64,000 nt of DNA from Paenibacillus sp. V4I7 (GTDB taxonomy: Bacteria; Bacillota; Bacilli; Paenibacillales; NBRC-103111). The position numbers were made by a program, and so were the translations under genes. The stretch spans positions 4,464,001-4,528,000 of the forward strand of contig NZ_JAUSZD010000002.1 of assembly GCF_030817275.1 (NCBI RefSeq). Direction: 5' to 3'. This document shows positions 36,328-44,815 of this stretch, one piece after another (the stretch's first letter is position 1; every line of letters starts with the position of its first letter). The notes under the pieces are model-generated. The model saw only the letters and a program-made list of their open reading frames with translations, was not told the DNA's origin and searched no databases.

Positions 36328-37863
36328 CTATTTCGAGCGAATGCGATTTTGACGCTTGTGTATGACCCACCACGGGGCTCTTACGAATACATCCAATATT
36401 CCGGAAAATTGAAACGGAGCGAGTGGCGACATATAATAAACGCCGAAGGAACGCAAGTTAACGAGATGAATCAGCAGCGCAATTATTGAAACGCCAAGAC
36501 CATACAAACCAAAGATACCTGCAGATAGCATGAGCGGAAATCGTAAAATACGAATCGCCTGACTCATATTGTTACTGGGAATGAGAAAGGATGCGATTCC
36601 CGTCAAAGATACGACAATAACAATCGGCGCAGATACGATACCTGCCTGAACGGCAGCTTGTCCGATCACAAGTACGCCTACAATGCTGATCGTCTGGCCG
36701 ACTTGTCTGGGAAGGCGTATTCCCGCCTCGCGAATCGCTTCAAAAGCAATTTCCATCATCATGATTTCCATCAACGTCGGAAAAGGAACCGGTTCCCGTG
36801 CCGATGCAAGAGACAAAATCAAGCTTGTGGGTATCATTTCCGGATGAAACGTGTCCACAGCAATAAACAAGGACGGCAAAATTAAGGATATGAAGGTAAA
36901 AAAATATCGAAGCCATCGCAAAAATGTAGCAATAATAAAGTTCGTGTAATAATCCTCCACTGTTTGAAAGGCGTGCCAGAAAGTAATGGGAGCAACAAGC
37001 ACCATTGGGGTTCCGTCCACCAGAATAGCAACTTTCCCTTCTATCAGCGAAGCTGACACGACGTCAGGCCGTTCAGTCATTTGGATCACCGGAAAAGGCG
37101 AGTAAGGCGCATCACGGATCATTTCTTCTATGTAACCAGATTCCAAAACAGTTTCCATATCCAGTTGCGATATGCGTTTTCTTACTTCCATGATCACCTC
37201 AGGTGAAGCCACGTTCTCTAAATACGCGATAACGACCTCCGTTTGTGAAACCTCTCCAACTAGCAATTGTTCCATCTTCAATTGAGGTGTACGAATGATC
37301 TGACGGATTAATCCCATATTAATGTCGATATTCTCAATAAACCCAATTTTCGGACCGCGAATCACCGACTCCATATTGGGTTCTTGCAGATCACGATGCA
37401 ATTTCCCCTTCATAGTTATGGACAGAACCTGGTTCGAAGATTCCACAAACAGAACTACTTGTCCCCTTGTAATTTGCTTAACAGTTTCTTTCTTATTATT
37501 AACGATTCTGGTCTGCGCTATTGGAAGCAGTTCACTTTTCATCTGTTCAATGAGCTGGGTAGATGTATCTAATTCAATCGTCATATCATTAAAGAGCGTT
37601 TTCAATAATTCATCATCCAATTGTTTGGTATCGACCAATTCCTTGAAGAATACCAACATACAAGGGATTGAATCGTATAGATTTACCTTTCTGACTATCA
37701 GATCCGAACAATTTGAAAACGTCTGTTTTAACCAAGCTTCATTAGCATCGAGCTTATCAGATAGTTCCTCTTCAATTTCACCTATAGTTTCAACTTCAAG
37801 TCTCTCCTTCTTTACTTTCGTTCGCCAAGGCAGCACTCCTTTATACGCCATATGTGTCTTCAC
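36328..37863 (-). CDS. Spore germination protein, GerAA family (operon 1)
   Basis: 511 residues from GTG 37863, or ATG 37851. The N-terminal cytosolic domain carries ESVIRGPKIGFIENIDINMGLIRQIIRTPQLK and YIEEMIRDAPYSPFPVIQMTERPDVV. A membrane part of about five segments follows with SAREPVPFPTLMEIMMMEIAFEAIREAGIRLPRQVGQ. Channel-forming A subunit of the first receptor and first gene of operon 1. An inverted repeat (37895-37919) overlapping a TATAAT-like box lies just upstream. Confidence 0.94.
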   Translation of the reverse strand: MKTHMAYKGVLPWRTKVKKERLEVETIGEIEEELSDKLDANEAWLKQTFSNCSDLIVRKVNLYDSIPCMLVFFKELVDTKQLDDELLKTLFNDMTIELDTSTQLIEQMKSELLPIAQTRIVNNKKETVKQITRGQVVLFVESSNQVLSITMKGKLHRDLQEPNMESVIRGPKIGFIENIDINMGLIRQIIRTPQLKMEQLLVGEVSQTEVVIAYLENVASPEVIMEVRKRISQLDMETVLESGYIEEMIRDAPYSPFPVIQMTERPDVVSASLIEGKVAILVDGTPMVLVAPITFWHAFQTVEDYYTNFIIATFLRWLRYFFTFISLILPSLFIAVDTFHPEMIPTSLILSLASAREPVPFPTLMEIMMMEIAFEAIREAGIRLPRQVGQTISIVGVLVIGQAAVQAGIVSAPIVIVVSLTGIASFLIPSNNMSQAIRILRFPLMLSAGIFGLYGLGVSIIALLIHLVNLRSFGVYYMSPLAPFQFSGILDVFVRAPWWVIHKRQNRIRSK

Positions 37864-37894
37864 GCCCTTTGAGTTTTTTCAGAAAGAAGAGGTT

Positions 37895-37919
37895 ACTGAG
37901 GAGTAGTATTATACTCAGT
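37895..37919 (-). promoter_or_regulatory. Inverted repeat overlapping a -10-like box upstream of germination operon 1
   Basis: ACTGAG / CTCAGT with a 13-nt spacer. On the minus strand TATAAT (37913-37908) lies directly after the first arm, about 45 nt before the GTG start at 37863. No good -35 for sigma-A or sigma-G was found at the right distance, so this may be an operator, a promoter element, or chance. Confidence 0.3.
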
Positions 37920-38022
37920 TCACCTTAAAGTTTCTCCCTAAAATGGAACAAATATCATTGGTATATTTCCCCTTATTCCGTGGAAACTTAATGGTTATGA
38001 ACGAGGAAGGACGTACAATAGC

Positions 38023-38115
38023 ATGCGCAACGGGTTAATTGGGAAATCCATCGGTTTTTTATGTATTGTTGTTTTATCGGGTTTGGTGCTTTATTATACG
38101 GTTTCAAAGGGTTAA
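38023..38115 (+). CDS. Possible 30-residue single-span membrane peptide
   Basis: ATG 38023 to TAA 38115. The product begins MRNGLIGKSIGF, then has one hydrophobic segment (about residues 9-26, LCIVVLSGLVLYY in its middle) and a polar end TVSKG. A GGAAGG box lies 12-13 nt upstream, rather far. It is alone on its strand between two minus-strand operons. The transmembrane profile with a positively charged N-terminus is credible for a small membrane peptide, but so short a frame could occur by chance. Confidence 0.35.
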   Translation: MRNGLIGKSIGFLCIVVLSGLVLYYTVSKG

Positions 38116-38192
38116 TAAAATGGCCCCACAAAATATCGCAGCTTCCAAGTATATTCCATTTGCTTTATAGAGGCCCCGAAACGAATAAACAG

Positions 38193-38224
38193 GCAGGCAG
38201 GATATTCCCTCCTGACCTGCCTGC
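38193..38224 (-). terminator. Terminator of the GMC-5 operon
   Basis: 9-bp inverted repeat GCAGGCAGG / CCTGCCTGC with a 14-nt loop, 7 nt after the stop of the gene at 38231. On the minus strand it is followed by CTGTTTATT. Confidence 0.7.
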
Positions 38225-38230
38225 TTGGTT

Positions 38231-39937
38231 TTAACTAAAATAGGTTTGGGCTAGCTTCTCCGACATGCGTGTTGCCAGCGCCTGAGTCGTAAGCGTCGGA
38301 TTAGGTCCTCCAATTCCGTTGAAATGCACGCTGTTGTCGCCAATATATAAACGCTTAACTTGATAGGCCTCGCAATTCGTATCCACAACGTATCCCATAC
38401 GCATCGTGCTTTCGAGATGAAGCAACCAGCCGGTCGGCGAGTCCGTTCTGATGATTTTTTTTGCGCCGGCATGCTGCAGGGTTTCGCAAGCATATCTGGC
38501 TAATTGATCGCGCCGCTGTAAGGTTTTCTTATTGGGGGTATAATAGATAACTGGGATCGGCCCATGTTCGTCTTTCAGCAGCGGATCGACTTCCACTCTA
38601 TTGCTATAGAGCGTCTCATCGTCGGCGAGGAGCAGCATCGTCATTGTCCGGCTATAGTTCGCCATCAATTCTTTTAGCTCCGGTCCTACGACCCTGCCTC
38701 GAATATTCCAAGGCTCTCCCGGTTCAGGCGGATTAAGCGCGTCATACCCCGCTTCACTGAAGCCGTAAGTCAAGGAGGCCATTAATCCAGGGCTCAAACA
38801 GGAAACCTGAAACACGCCAAGTCCCGGAATATCGACTCTGCCCCCGGATGTGGGTCCCATGTATGGATAAACGGACGGCACTCCCAGTATACTCATCAGA
38901 TCCTTTTCGTCGAATACGCCTCCAACCCAATCGAAATAATGATTGGTCAGTCCTCTCCCTACCCAAGGATTGTGAGGCAGTTCGGAATTCAGCCAAAGCC
39001 GAGGCGATTCGATGCAGCCCGCTGCCATGACAACCGTTTTGGCTGTAAGCTCACCTATTTCTCCCGTCCACGTATCCCGAAACTTCACCCCCGTAGCGCG
39101 AAGTCCTTCTTTCGGATCGAGTTCTGTCAAAATTTTGATCACAAAGGTATTGGGCCGTATAGAAACGTTCCCCGTCTTGAGAGCGAGGGGAATATAACTG
39201 ACAAGGGTACTCCGTTTAGCAATTCGATCTACCGAAGGACCGGTCGTGCATCCATTAACACAATGCCCCCTCAAGGAGCATCCTTCCATATGGGATAATT
39301 GCTCCATTGAGTAATTAGGATCCATCAGATGTTCATTAGTACGAAGGATCGCATTGGGATTCGGTCGATAACCCGGAGTTACGACATCAAGCGTCGGATT
39401 CAGTGTCCATCCGGCCTTTTTGGCCCCGTAGTAAAACAGCTCTTCTTTCGGAGTCGTCGGCGCGAATTGAACGGGCAATGTGGCTTCGGCTTTTTCATAA
39501 TAAGGAATTAGCTCGCGATAACTAATCGGCCAAACATTATCAACAGCCGCAGGAAAAGCCCGCGGAGACTGGGACCAGTAATGTTGAGTCGTTCCTCCGA
39601 CTCCGGAAAGTTGCCAAACTTCACCCTTCTGCCGCATAATCCGGTGCCAAGGCGTGCGCCGGCGATCCGCTGGGCCAAAGCGAAATGTACCTGACACCTG
39701 ATCGTTCATATTGTTTTCATATGAATTGTAAATTTTCTTATATAGTCCTACATCCAGATCAGCATGATCGGAGCTCCACTCCGCACCGCGTTCTTTATTT
39801 GGATTCGGCCACTTGCTGTTCCCATACCACGGGCCTGCTTCAAGCACCAATACTTTAAGACCTAGCTCACCGAGCTCCTTGGCCGCGACGGCTCCACCGC
39901 CGCCTGACCCGATTATGATCACATCGGCATCAACCAT
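38231..39937 (-). CDS. GMC-family oxidoreductase 5 (gluconate/polyol dehydrogenase large-subunit type)
   Basis: 568 residues from ATG 39937, preferred over ATG 39964 because AAGGAGGTGA lies 8 nt before it. The FAD fingerprint DVIIIGSGGGGAVAAKEL is at about residues 5-22, and the C-terminal domain ends with GDNSVHFNGIGGPNPTLTTQALATRM. It belongs to the branch of dehydrogenases such as gluconate 2-dehydrogenase, in which a small subunit 3 accompanies the flavoprotein; that subunit is encoded directly upstream with an 8-nt overlap. A cysteine group at about 230-241 (GCSLRGHCVNGC) resembles the iron-sulfur-binding region of FAD-dependent sugar dehydrogenases but has only three cysteines. No signal peptide is visible. 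It is more distant from the four GMC proteins at 21.9-29.7 kb than they are from each other. Confidence 0.9.
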   Translation of the reverse strand: MVDADVIIIGSGGGGAVAAKELGELGLKVLVLEAGPWYGNSKWPNPNKERGAEWSSDHADLDVGLYKKIYNSYENNMNDQVSGTFRFGPADRRRTPWHRIMRQKGEVWQLSGVGGTTQHYWSQSPRAFPAAVDNVWPISYRELIPYYEKAEATLPVQFAPTTPKEELFYYGAKKAGWTLNPTLDVVTPGYRPNPNAILRTNEHLMDPNYSMEQLSHMEGCSLRGHCVNGCTTGPSVDRIAKRSTLVSYIPLALKTGNVSIRPNTFVIKILTELDPKEGLRATGVKFRDTWTGEIGELTAKTVVMAAGCIESPRLWLNSELPHNPWVGRGLTNHYFDWVGGVFDEKDLMSILGVPSVYPYMGPTSGGRVDIPGLGVFQVSCLSPGLMASLTYGFSEAGYDALNPPEPGEPWNIRGRVVGPELKELMANYSRTMTMLLLADDETLYSNRVEVDPLLKDEHGPIPVIYYTPNKKTLQRRDQLARYACETLQHAGAKKIIRTDSPTGWLLHLESTMRMGYVVDTNCEAYQVKRLYIGDNSVHFNGIGGPNPTLTTQALATRMSEKLAQTYFS

Positions 39938-40592
39938 TTGATGAGTCACCTCCTTGTCGTTCAATCGTCAACAAAAATCCGCGAAGCGCGCGATAACCCT
40001 TGGAAACACCCGGATAACCCACCTGCTTCCAACCAATCGGAAAATGTTCCAGTCTTCGTTCCGTCGGTGTTCTCAGTCGTGTTGACCCGTATGCGGACCA
40101 CTCTGAATAAAAACCAAACATCGTCCCCCGGTTCAGATAATCGACTATAAATACAATGAGTCCGCCATCGTCTTTATAGGGGGGCGGCAAGCTCCCGAGA
40201 TCAACATCAAGCTGCTCCAGCATCGCCAATACACGTATACGGTCGCGGGGCGAGAGACAGGCGAAAGGGCCGCCCCCCCAAACGGCATGCAATTGAGAGT
40301 CCTGCGCTTTGCCCGCTGCGATAAACTGGGCCGCGCCGGCATTGAGAAGCCTTGCAGTAGGAGACGCCATAGGAATATCAGCTAGATAATAACCCACAAA
40401 AAGCGAAAGATTGTGATCCAATTCCCAGATCATATAATCGTGAATACCCAGTTCCACCGCACCTGCGGCTTGCTCTGCCCCATATGCGGCTAACTCAGGC
40501 GTATTCGGGACAATCGCTTCAACCAACGCAATAAAAGTTGTCCGGATGTGTTCACTTGCCATCGCATCGTATGCATGCATCGAATACATCAT
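39930..40592 (-). CDS. Gluconate 2-dehydrogenase subunit 3-like protein
   Basis: 220 residues from ATG 40592; later ATGs at 40589 and 40580 are possible. The pattern of a small helical protein with HIRTTFIALVEAIVPNTPELAAYG, a central LSPRDRIRVLAMLEQL and a late GWKQVGYPGVSKGYRALRGF fits the subunit 3 family that accompanies GMC dehydrogenases and is needed for their maturation or export. There is no Tat signal. Its stop overlaps the start of the flavoprotein by 8 nt, so the two are translationally coupled and probably form a complex. Confidence 0.75.
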   Translation of the reverse strand: MMYSMHAYDAMASEHIRTTFIALVEAIVPNTPELAAYGAEQAAGAVELGIHDYMIWELDHNLSLFVGYYLADIPMASPTARLLNAGAAQFIAAGKAQDSQLHAVWGGGPFACLSPRDRIRVLAMLEQLDVDLGSLPPPYKDDGGLIVFIVDYLNRGTMFGFYSEWSAYGSTRLRTPTERRLEHFPIGWKQVGYPGVSKGYRALRGFLLTIERQGGDSSNG

Positions 40593-40726
40593 CCTTTCTT
40601 CATTATCCTAAATTCCTCCAATCTTTATATATATAAAATGAATAAATCAATTATGTTTGATGACTCTTCTTATTCTTTTAATTATCTACTTTTTTAAAAA
40701 ATTGTATTCCAATGAATATAGTATGA

Positions 40727-41687
40727 ATTGAGCACGGTATCGGACTCATTGTGACAGAAGGTACGCTTATCAACCATCCGGCTGCCGGTGCAAGCCCGAA
40801 CTGGCCGAATTTTCACGGCGAAGCTGCCTTGCAAGGTTGGGCAAGAGTAGCAGCCGGCGTACACGAGGCTGGAGGTAAAATCATTCCGCAGCTTTGGCAT
40901 GTAGGGACGACACGCAAGGTTGGAAGCGAACCGAATCCTGAAGTGCTACCTGTTGGCCCGTCCGAACTCGATCTGACGGGAGAGAAGGTGTCTGAGCCAC
41001 TAACTATAGAAGAAATTCGCGAGATTGTCGCTGCCTATGCGCAAGCTGCTGCCGACGCCAAACGAATCGGATTTGACGGCATCGAGCTGCATGGCGCACA
41101 CGGTTACTTAATTGACCAATTCTTCTGGGAGGAAACGAATCAGCGTACTGACAACTAAGGTGTAAGCTTGGTTGCCCGCACCCGATTCGCAGTTGAAGTC
41201 ATCGAAGCTTGTCGGCGTGCAATCGGCCCCGAATTTCCTATCGTGTTCAGATTCTCCCAATGGAAGAGTTCTGATTATGCAGCCAAGTTAGCGAACACAC
41301 CGGAGGAACTTGCGCAATTCTTGACTCCATTGGTTAATGCCGGAGTCGATGTGTTCCACTGCTCAAACCCGACGATTCTGGGAACCAGAATTTGAAGGTT
41401 CTTCTCTGAACCTTGCGGGCTGGACCAAGAAGCTAACGGGCAAACCGACCATCACCGTTGGCTCCGTCGGATTGGATGTTGAATTTACGAAGCTATTCCG
41501 TGAAGGTTTCGGCGCGAATGCTGTACATCTTGAGAATCTGTTGGAACGATTGGAACAAGGCGAATTTGACTTGGTCGCTGTCGGCCGCGCTTTGCTGCAT
41601 GATCCCGAATGGACCAACAAGATTCGCGATGGCCGCACGAATGAGCTGCTGCCCTTCACTCCAGAATCAACCAAGACACTCTATTAA
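40727..41687 (+). pseudogene. Decayed Old Yellow Enzyme family NADH:flavin oxidoreductase
   Basis: Homology starts abruptly at about 40730 (HGIGLIVTEGTLINHPAAG), so about 50-60 N-terminal residues of the barrel are missing. The frame then has HEAGGKIIPQLWHVG and FDGIELHGAHGYLIDQFF, classic family motifs. A TAA at 41156-41158 replaces the Tyr of the usual RTDNYGG motif. Beyond it LVARTRFAVEVIEACRRAIG continues in frame. Near 41366 one extra A (TCAAACCCG) shifts the frame; the other frame gives CSTRRFWEPEFEGS and runs to the natural end at 41687 (VAVGRALLHDPEWTNKI). Three independent lesions make this a dead gene. Confidence 0.9.
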
Positions 41688-41706
41688 TTAAGGATCTTAT
41701 AAAGAT

Positions 41707-41736
41707 GGCTCCTATATTCATTGGGAGTCTTTTTTT
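41707..41736 (+). terminator. Terminator after the Old Yellow Enzyme relic
   Basis: GGCTCC / GGAGTC stem with one G-T pair and an 11-nt loop, followed by seven Ts. It is 20 nt after the ancestral stop codon. Confidence 0.75.
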
Positions 41737-41903
41737 ATGTCCATTGGTGAATATCGCTTAGCATCAACAACCTTCATCATCAAGGAAGCTCCAAGCAGAC
41801 TCGCATGGAGCTGCCCGCACCGTTCGAGTAAGCGCCTCAAAGGAAGGAGTTTATCATTTTTTGTCGAATTTCATAGGTACTATTAACTACTTCAGGAGAA
41901 CAT

Positions 41904-44642
41904 ATGAAAAAGCAATTTAATAGACCTAATATAGATCTTAAACCAAGTCATACTACTGAAGCTTTCATTGCCTTACAAAATGAAAATGATTACCTCAAAA
42001 AAACCATTCTCGATATCGCCCAAGGTATTGAAAGTGAGGTCTCAGAAAGTTTTTTTACACACTTGGTACAATATTTAGCTCGTGTTTTAAAATGCTCTTA
42101 TGCTTTCATTGCTGAAGTTGATCATCACTGTGTAAAAACAATTGCCATGTATAAGCAAGGAGAAATGATTGAGCAATTTGAATACAATTTGGAACATACA
42201 CCTTGTGAAAATGTTGTAAATGAAAAGCGTCTGTGTTGTTATCAAGAGTATGTGCAGAATTTATTTCCTTTGGACTCGGATTTGACCAGACTTGATATTC
42301 AAAGCTATCTGGGTATTCCTCTGTTACATGTCGATGGTACTGTAATTGGCATACTTGTTGTGATGAATGATCAACCGCTTCATGACAGGTCTCTTGCAGA
42401 AACTATACTGAAAATTTTCTCATTCAGGGCATCTGCTGAGCTAATACGATTGTTGGAAGAGAAAAAATTAAAATTAAGCGAGCAAAATTTACTAACTTTA
42501 ATTCATACGATGCCTGACATTGTTGTTTTTAAAGATGGTAAAGGTAGATGGATCGAAGCAAACAATGCAGTTCTCCGACTATTTGAGTTAGATCAAGATA
42601 CATACAAAGGTAAAACGAACAGCGACTTCCAAAAAACCAATGAATTTCACAGAGAGATGTTCATGACATGTGAAGAAACGGATCAAGAAGCTTGGGAGGC
42701 ACGCAAACCGATCATTTTCGAGGAAGAAATTAAACGTACCAATGGGGCAATTATGATGGTTGAATATACAAAAGTGCCCGTTTATGATCATAAGGGAAGC
42801 CGACAATGGCTCATTGTTATTGGCCGCGACATTACGGATCGGAAATTAGTACAAGATAACTTATTAGGCCAAAATGATATTTTGGAAATGATAGCAAAAG
42901 GAAAACCTATGGGTGCTATTTTGCATCGAATTATTGAGTTAGTCGAACAACAAAGCGGCGCTATTTGTTCGATTCTTTTATTGGAAAACGAACGGTTGAT
43001 ACATAGTGCAGCTCCAAACCTGCCTGAATCCTATATTCGTGCGATAGATGGAGTGGAAATAGGACCAATAGTAGGTTCTTGTGGCACAGCCGCTTTCTAC
43101 AATACCAAGATCATAGTTTCTGATATCGGGAATGATCCTTTATGGAATGACTATCGCGAGCTTGCACTAATCCACGGGCTTAGAGCTTGTTGGTCCGTGC
43201 CGATAACGGATAAAAAAAATCAGGTGCTTGGAACATTTGCCATGTATTACAAAGTTCCGCATTCTCCCCAAACCTATGAGCTTAAATTAATTGAACGAGC
43301 GGCCTATCTTGTAAGTTTGGTGATTGAACGGGATAAAGCGGAAGCAACCATTCGTCACATGGCTTTTCATGATTCATTAACAAAACTTCCGAATCGAAAA
43401 TCATTTCAACATATGCTTGAAAAAGCCATTGTTGATGCCAAACAAAACGATCAAATCGTTTCCGTGCTTTATCTGGATTTAGACCGTTTCAAAATGATCA
43501 ACGATTCCATGGGGCACTCCTTGGGAGATGTTCTACTGCAGAATGTTTCTGATCGTTTGCAGACCATGATTATGAATAGGGGTGTTGTCTCACGTCAAGG
43601 CGGAGACGAATTCACGATCATGTTGCCCAACACAACAAAAGAGGAAACGGAAGCTATTGCTAAATCAATTATGGTTGCCTTGACTATCCCCTTCAATATT
43701 CAAGATCAAGATTTATATATCTCAACTAGTATCGGAATCAGCATGTTTCCTTTTGACGGGAGCACTTTTGAAACTTTGATCAAACAGGCAGATATCGCGA
43801 TGTATCAAGCGAAGAAGCAAGGGGAAAATTTACACCAGTTTTATGTCAAAGAGAATGAATATCCCGCTTCTGAACATGTAGAGCTCTACAGAAATCTCAG
43901 AAAAGCGCTAGACAATAATGAATTTGTACTTGTTTATCAACCGCAATATGATATAGCTACTAAAGAATTCATTGGTGTAGAAGCATTAATACGGTGGAAT
44001 CATCCCGAGAAGGGAATCGTCTCTCCATTGCAATTTATTCCATTTGCTGAAGAAGTCGGACTCATTGTCCCAATCGGAAAATGGGTCTTGCAAGAGGCAT
44101 GCAAACAATGGCGTTTATGGATGGATCATAACCATTGTGGACGTACAATTAAAATGTCCGTCAATCTATCCTCAAGGCAGATGTATGAACCGGACTTAAT
44201 TGAATTGATGAGCAAGATTTTGAATGAAACAGGGATGGATCCCCATTACTTGGAAATTGAAGTTACGGAAAGCATCACCATGAATCTTGACCGTGCAACG
44301 ATGCTGCTCTCCAAACTGAAAGGCATTGGAGTAAGCATTTCCATTGATGATTTCGGTACGGGATTTAGTTCATTGGCGTATTTAAAGAACTTCCCCATCG
44401 ACCGCATTAAAATAGATCGAACATTTATTAAAGACCTATCCAATGATATCAGCGATCAAAACATCGTGAAGACCATCATCGCCTTAGGTATCAATTTAAA
44501 TCTAAAAGTAATCGCTGAAGGCGTCGAGTCTGAGGAGCAGCTTAATCTTTTAAGAAACTATGGTTGTCATGAAGCACAGGGATATTTTCTGGGCCTTCCG
44601 ATGTCTGCGGATAACATCGTTAAGATTATTTATACGGAATAG
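41904..44642 (+). CDS. GAF-PAS-GAF-GGDEF-EAL cyclic-di-GMP turnover protein
   Basis: 912 residues from ATG 41904 after CAGGAGAACAT. No membrane segment. Order: GAF-like domain (about 40-175), PAS (about 195-310, with VFKDGKGRWIEANNAV), second GAF (about 325-470, with GSCGTAAFYNTKIIVSDI), GGDEF (about 485-645) and EAL (about 655-905). The diguanylate cyclase motif is intact (RQGGDEFTIML) and so are EAL hallmarks (VEALIRWNHP, SVNLSSRQM, EVTESI, DDFGTGFSSLAYL, KVIAEGVE). It could therefore both make and break c-di-GMP, switched by ligand binding to the sensory domains. It is a single-gene unit with its own terminator. No heme or chromophore-binding residue could be assigned. Confidence 0.95.
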   Translation: MKKQFNRPNIDLKPSHTTEAFIALQNENDYLKKTILDIAQGIESEVSESFFTHLVQYLARVLKCSYAFIAEVDHHCVKTIAMYKQGEMIEQFEYNLEHTPCENVVNEKRLCCYQEYVQNLFPLDSDLTRLDIQSYLGIPLLHVDGTVIGILVVMNDQPLHDRSLAETILKIFSFRASAELIRLLEEKKLKLSEQNLLTLIHTMPDIVVFKDGKGRWIEANNAVLRLFELDQDTYKGKTNSDFQKTNEFHREMFMTCEETDQEAWEARKPIIFEEEIKRTNGAIMMVEYTKVPVYDHKGSRQWLIVIGRDITDRKLVQDNLLGQNDILEMIAKGKPMGAILHRIIELVEQQSGAICSILLLENERLIHSAAPNLPESYIRAIDGVEIGPIVGSCGTAAFYNTKIIVSDIGNDPLWNDYRELALIHGLRACWSVPITDKKNQVLGTFAMYYKVPHSPQTYELKLIERAAYLVSLVIERDKAEATIRHMAFHDSLTKLPNRKSFQHMLEKAIVDAKQNDQIVSVLYLDLDRFKMINDSMGHSLGDVLLQNVSDRLQTMIMNRGVVSRQGGDEFTIMLPNTTKEETEAIAKSIMVALTIPFNIQDQDLYISTSIGISMFPFDGSTFETLIKQADIAMYQAKKQGENLHQFYVKENEYPASEHVELYRNLRKALDNNEFVLVYQPQYDIATKEFIGVEALIRWNHPEKGIVSPLQFIPFAEEVGLIVPIGKWVLQEACKQWRLWMDHNHCGRTIKMSVNLSSRQMYEPDLIELMSKILNETGMDPHYLEIEVTESITMNLDRATMLLSKLKGIGVSISIDDFGTGFSSLAYLKNFPIDRIKIDRTFIKDLSNDISDQNIVKTIIALGINLNLKVIAEGVESEEQLNLLRNYGCHEAQGYFLGLPMSADNIVKIIYTE

Positions 44643-44654
44643 TTGGCATATCTG

Positions 44655-44684
44655 AACGAGAAATTGACAATTCTCGTTTTTTTT
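44655..44684 (+). terminator. Terminator of the GGDEF-EAL gene
   Basis: 8-bp perfect stem AACGAGAA / TTCTCGTT, 8-nt loop, followed by T6 beyond the stem. It lies 12 nt after the stop. Confidence 0.9.
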
Positions 44685-44815
44685 ACATGTGTACAGGTAA
44701 CAAATAAAAATATTTTCGAATCGCTGAAACAAATTAGAAAGCTCATCCGTTAAGAGGATATAGATGAAAATAATGGAAATAGAAATCCTCAATAACTTAG
44801 AAAAGGATGAAGAAG

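Larger units (their letters stand above)
37864..38230. other. 367-nt region between the germination operon and the GMC-5 operon
   Basis: From left to right: the presumed promoter region of germination operon 1 with an inverted repeat at 37895-37919, a possible 30-codon plus-strand gene at 38023-38115, and the terminator of the minus-strand GMC-5 operon at 38193-38224. Nothing else was recognised. Confidence 0.6.
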
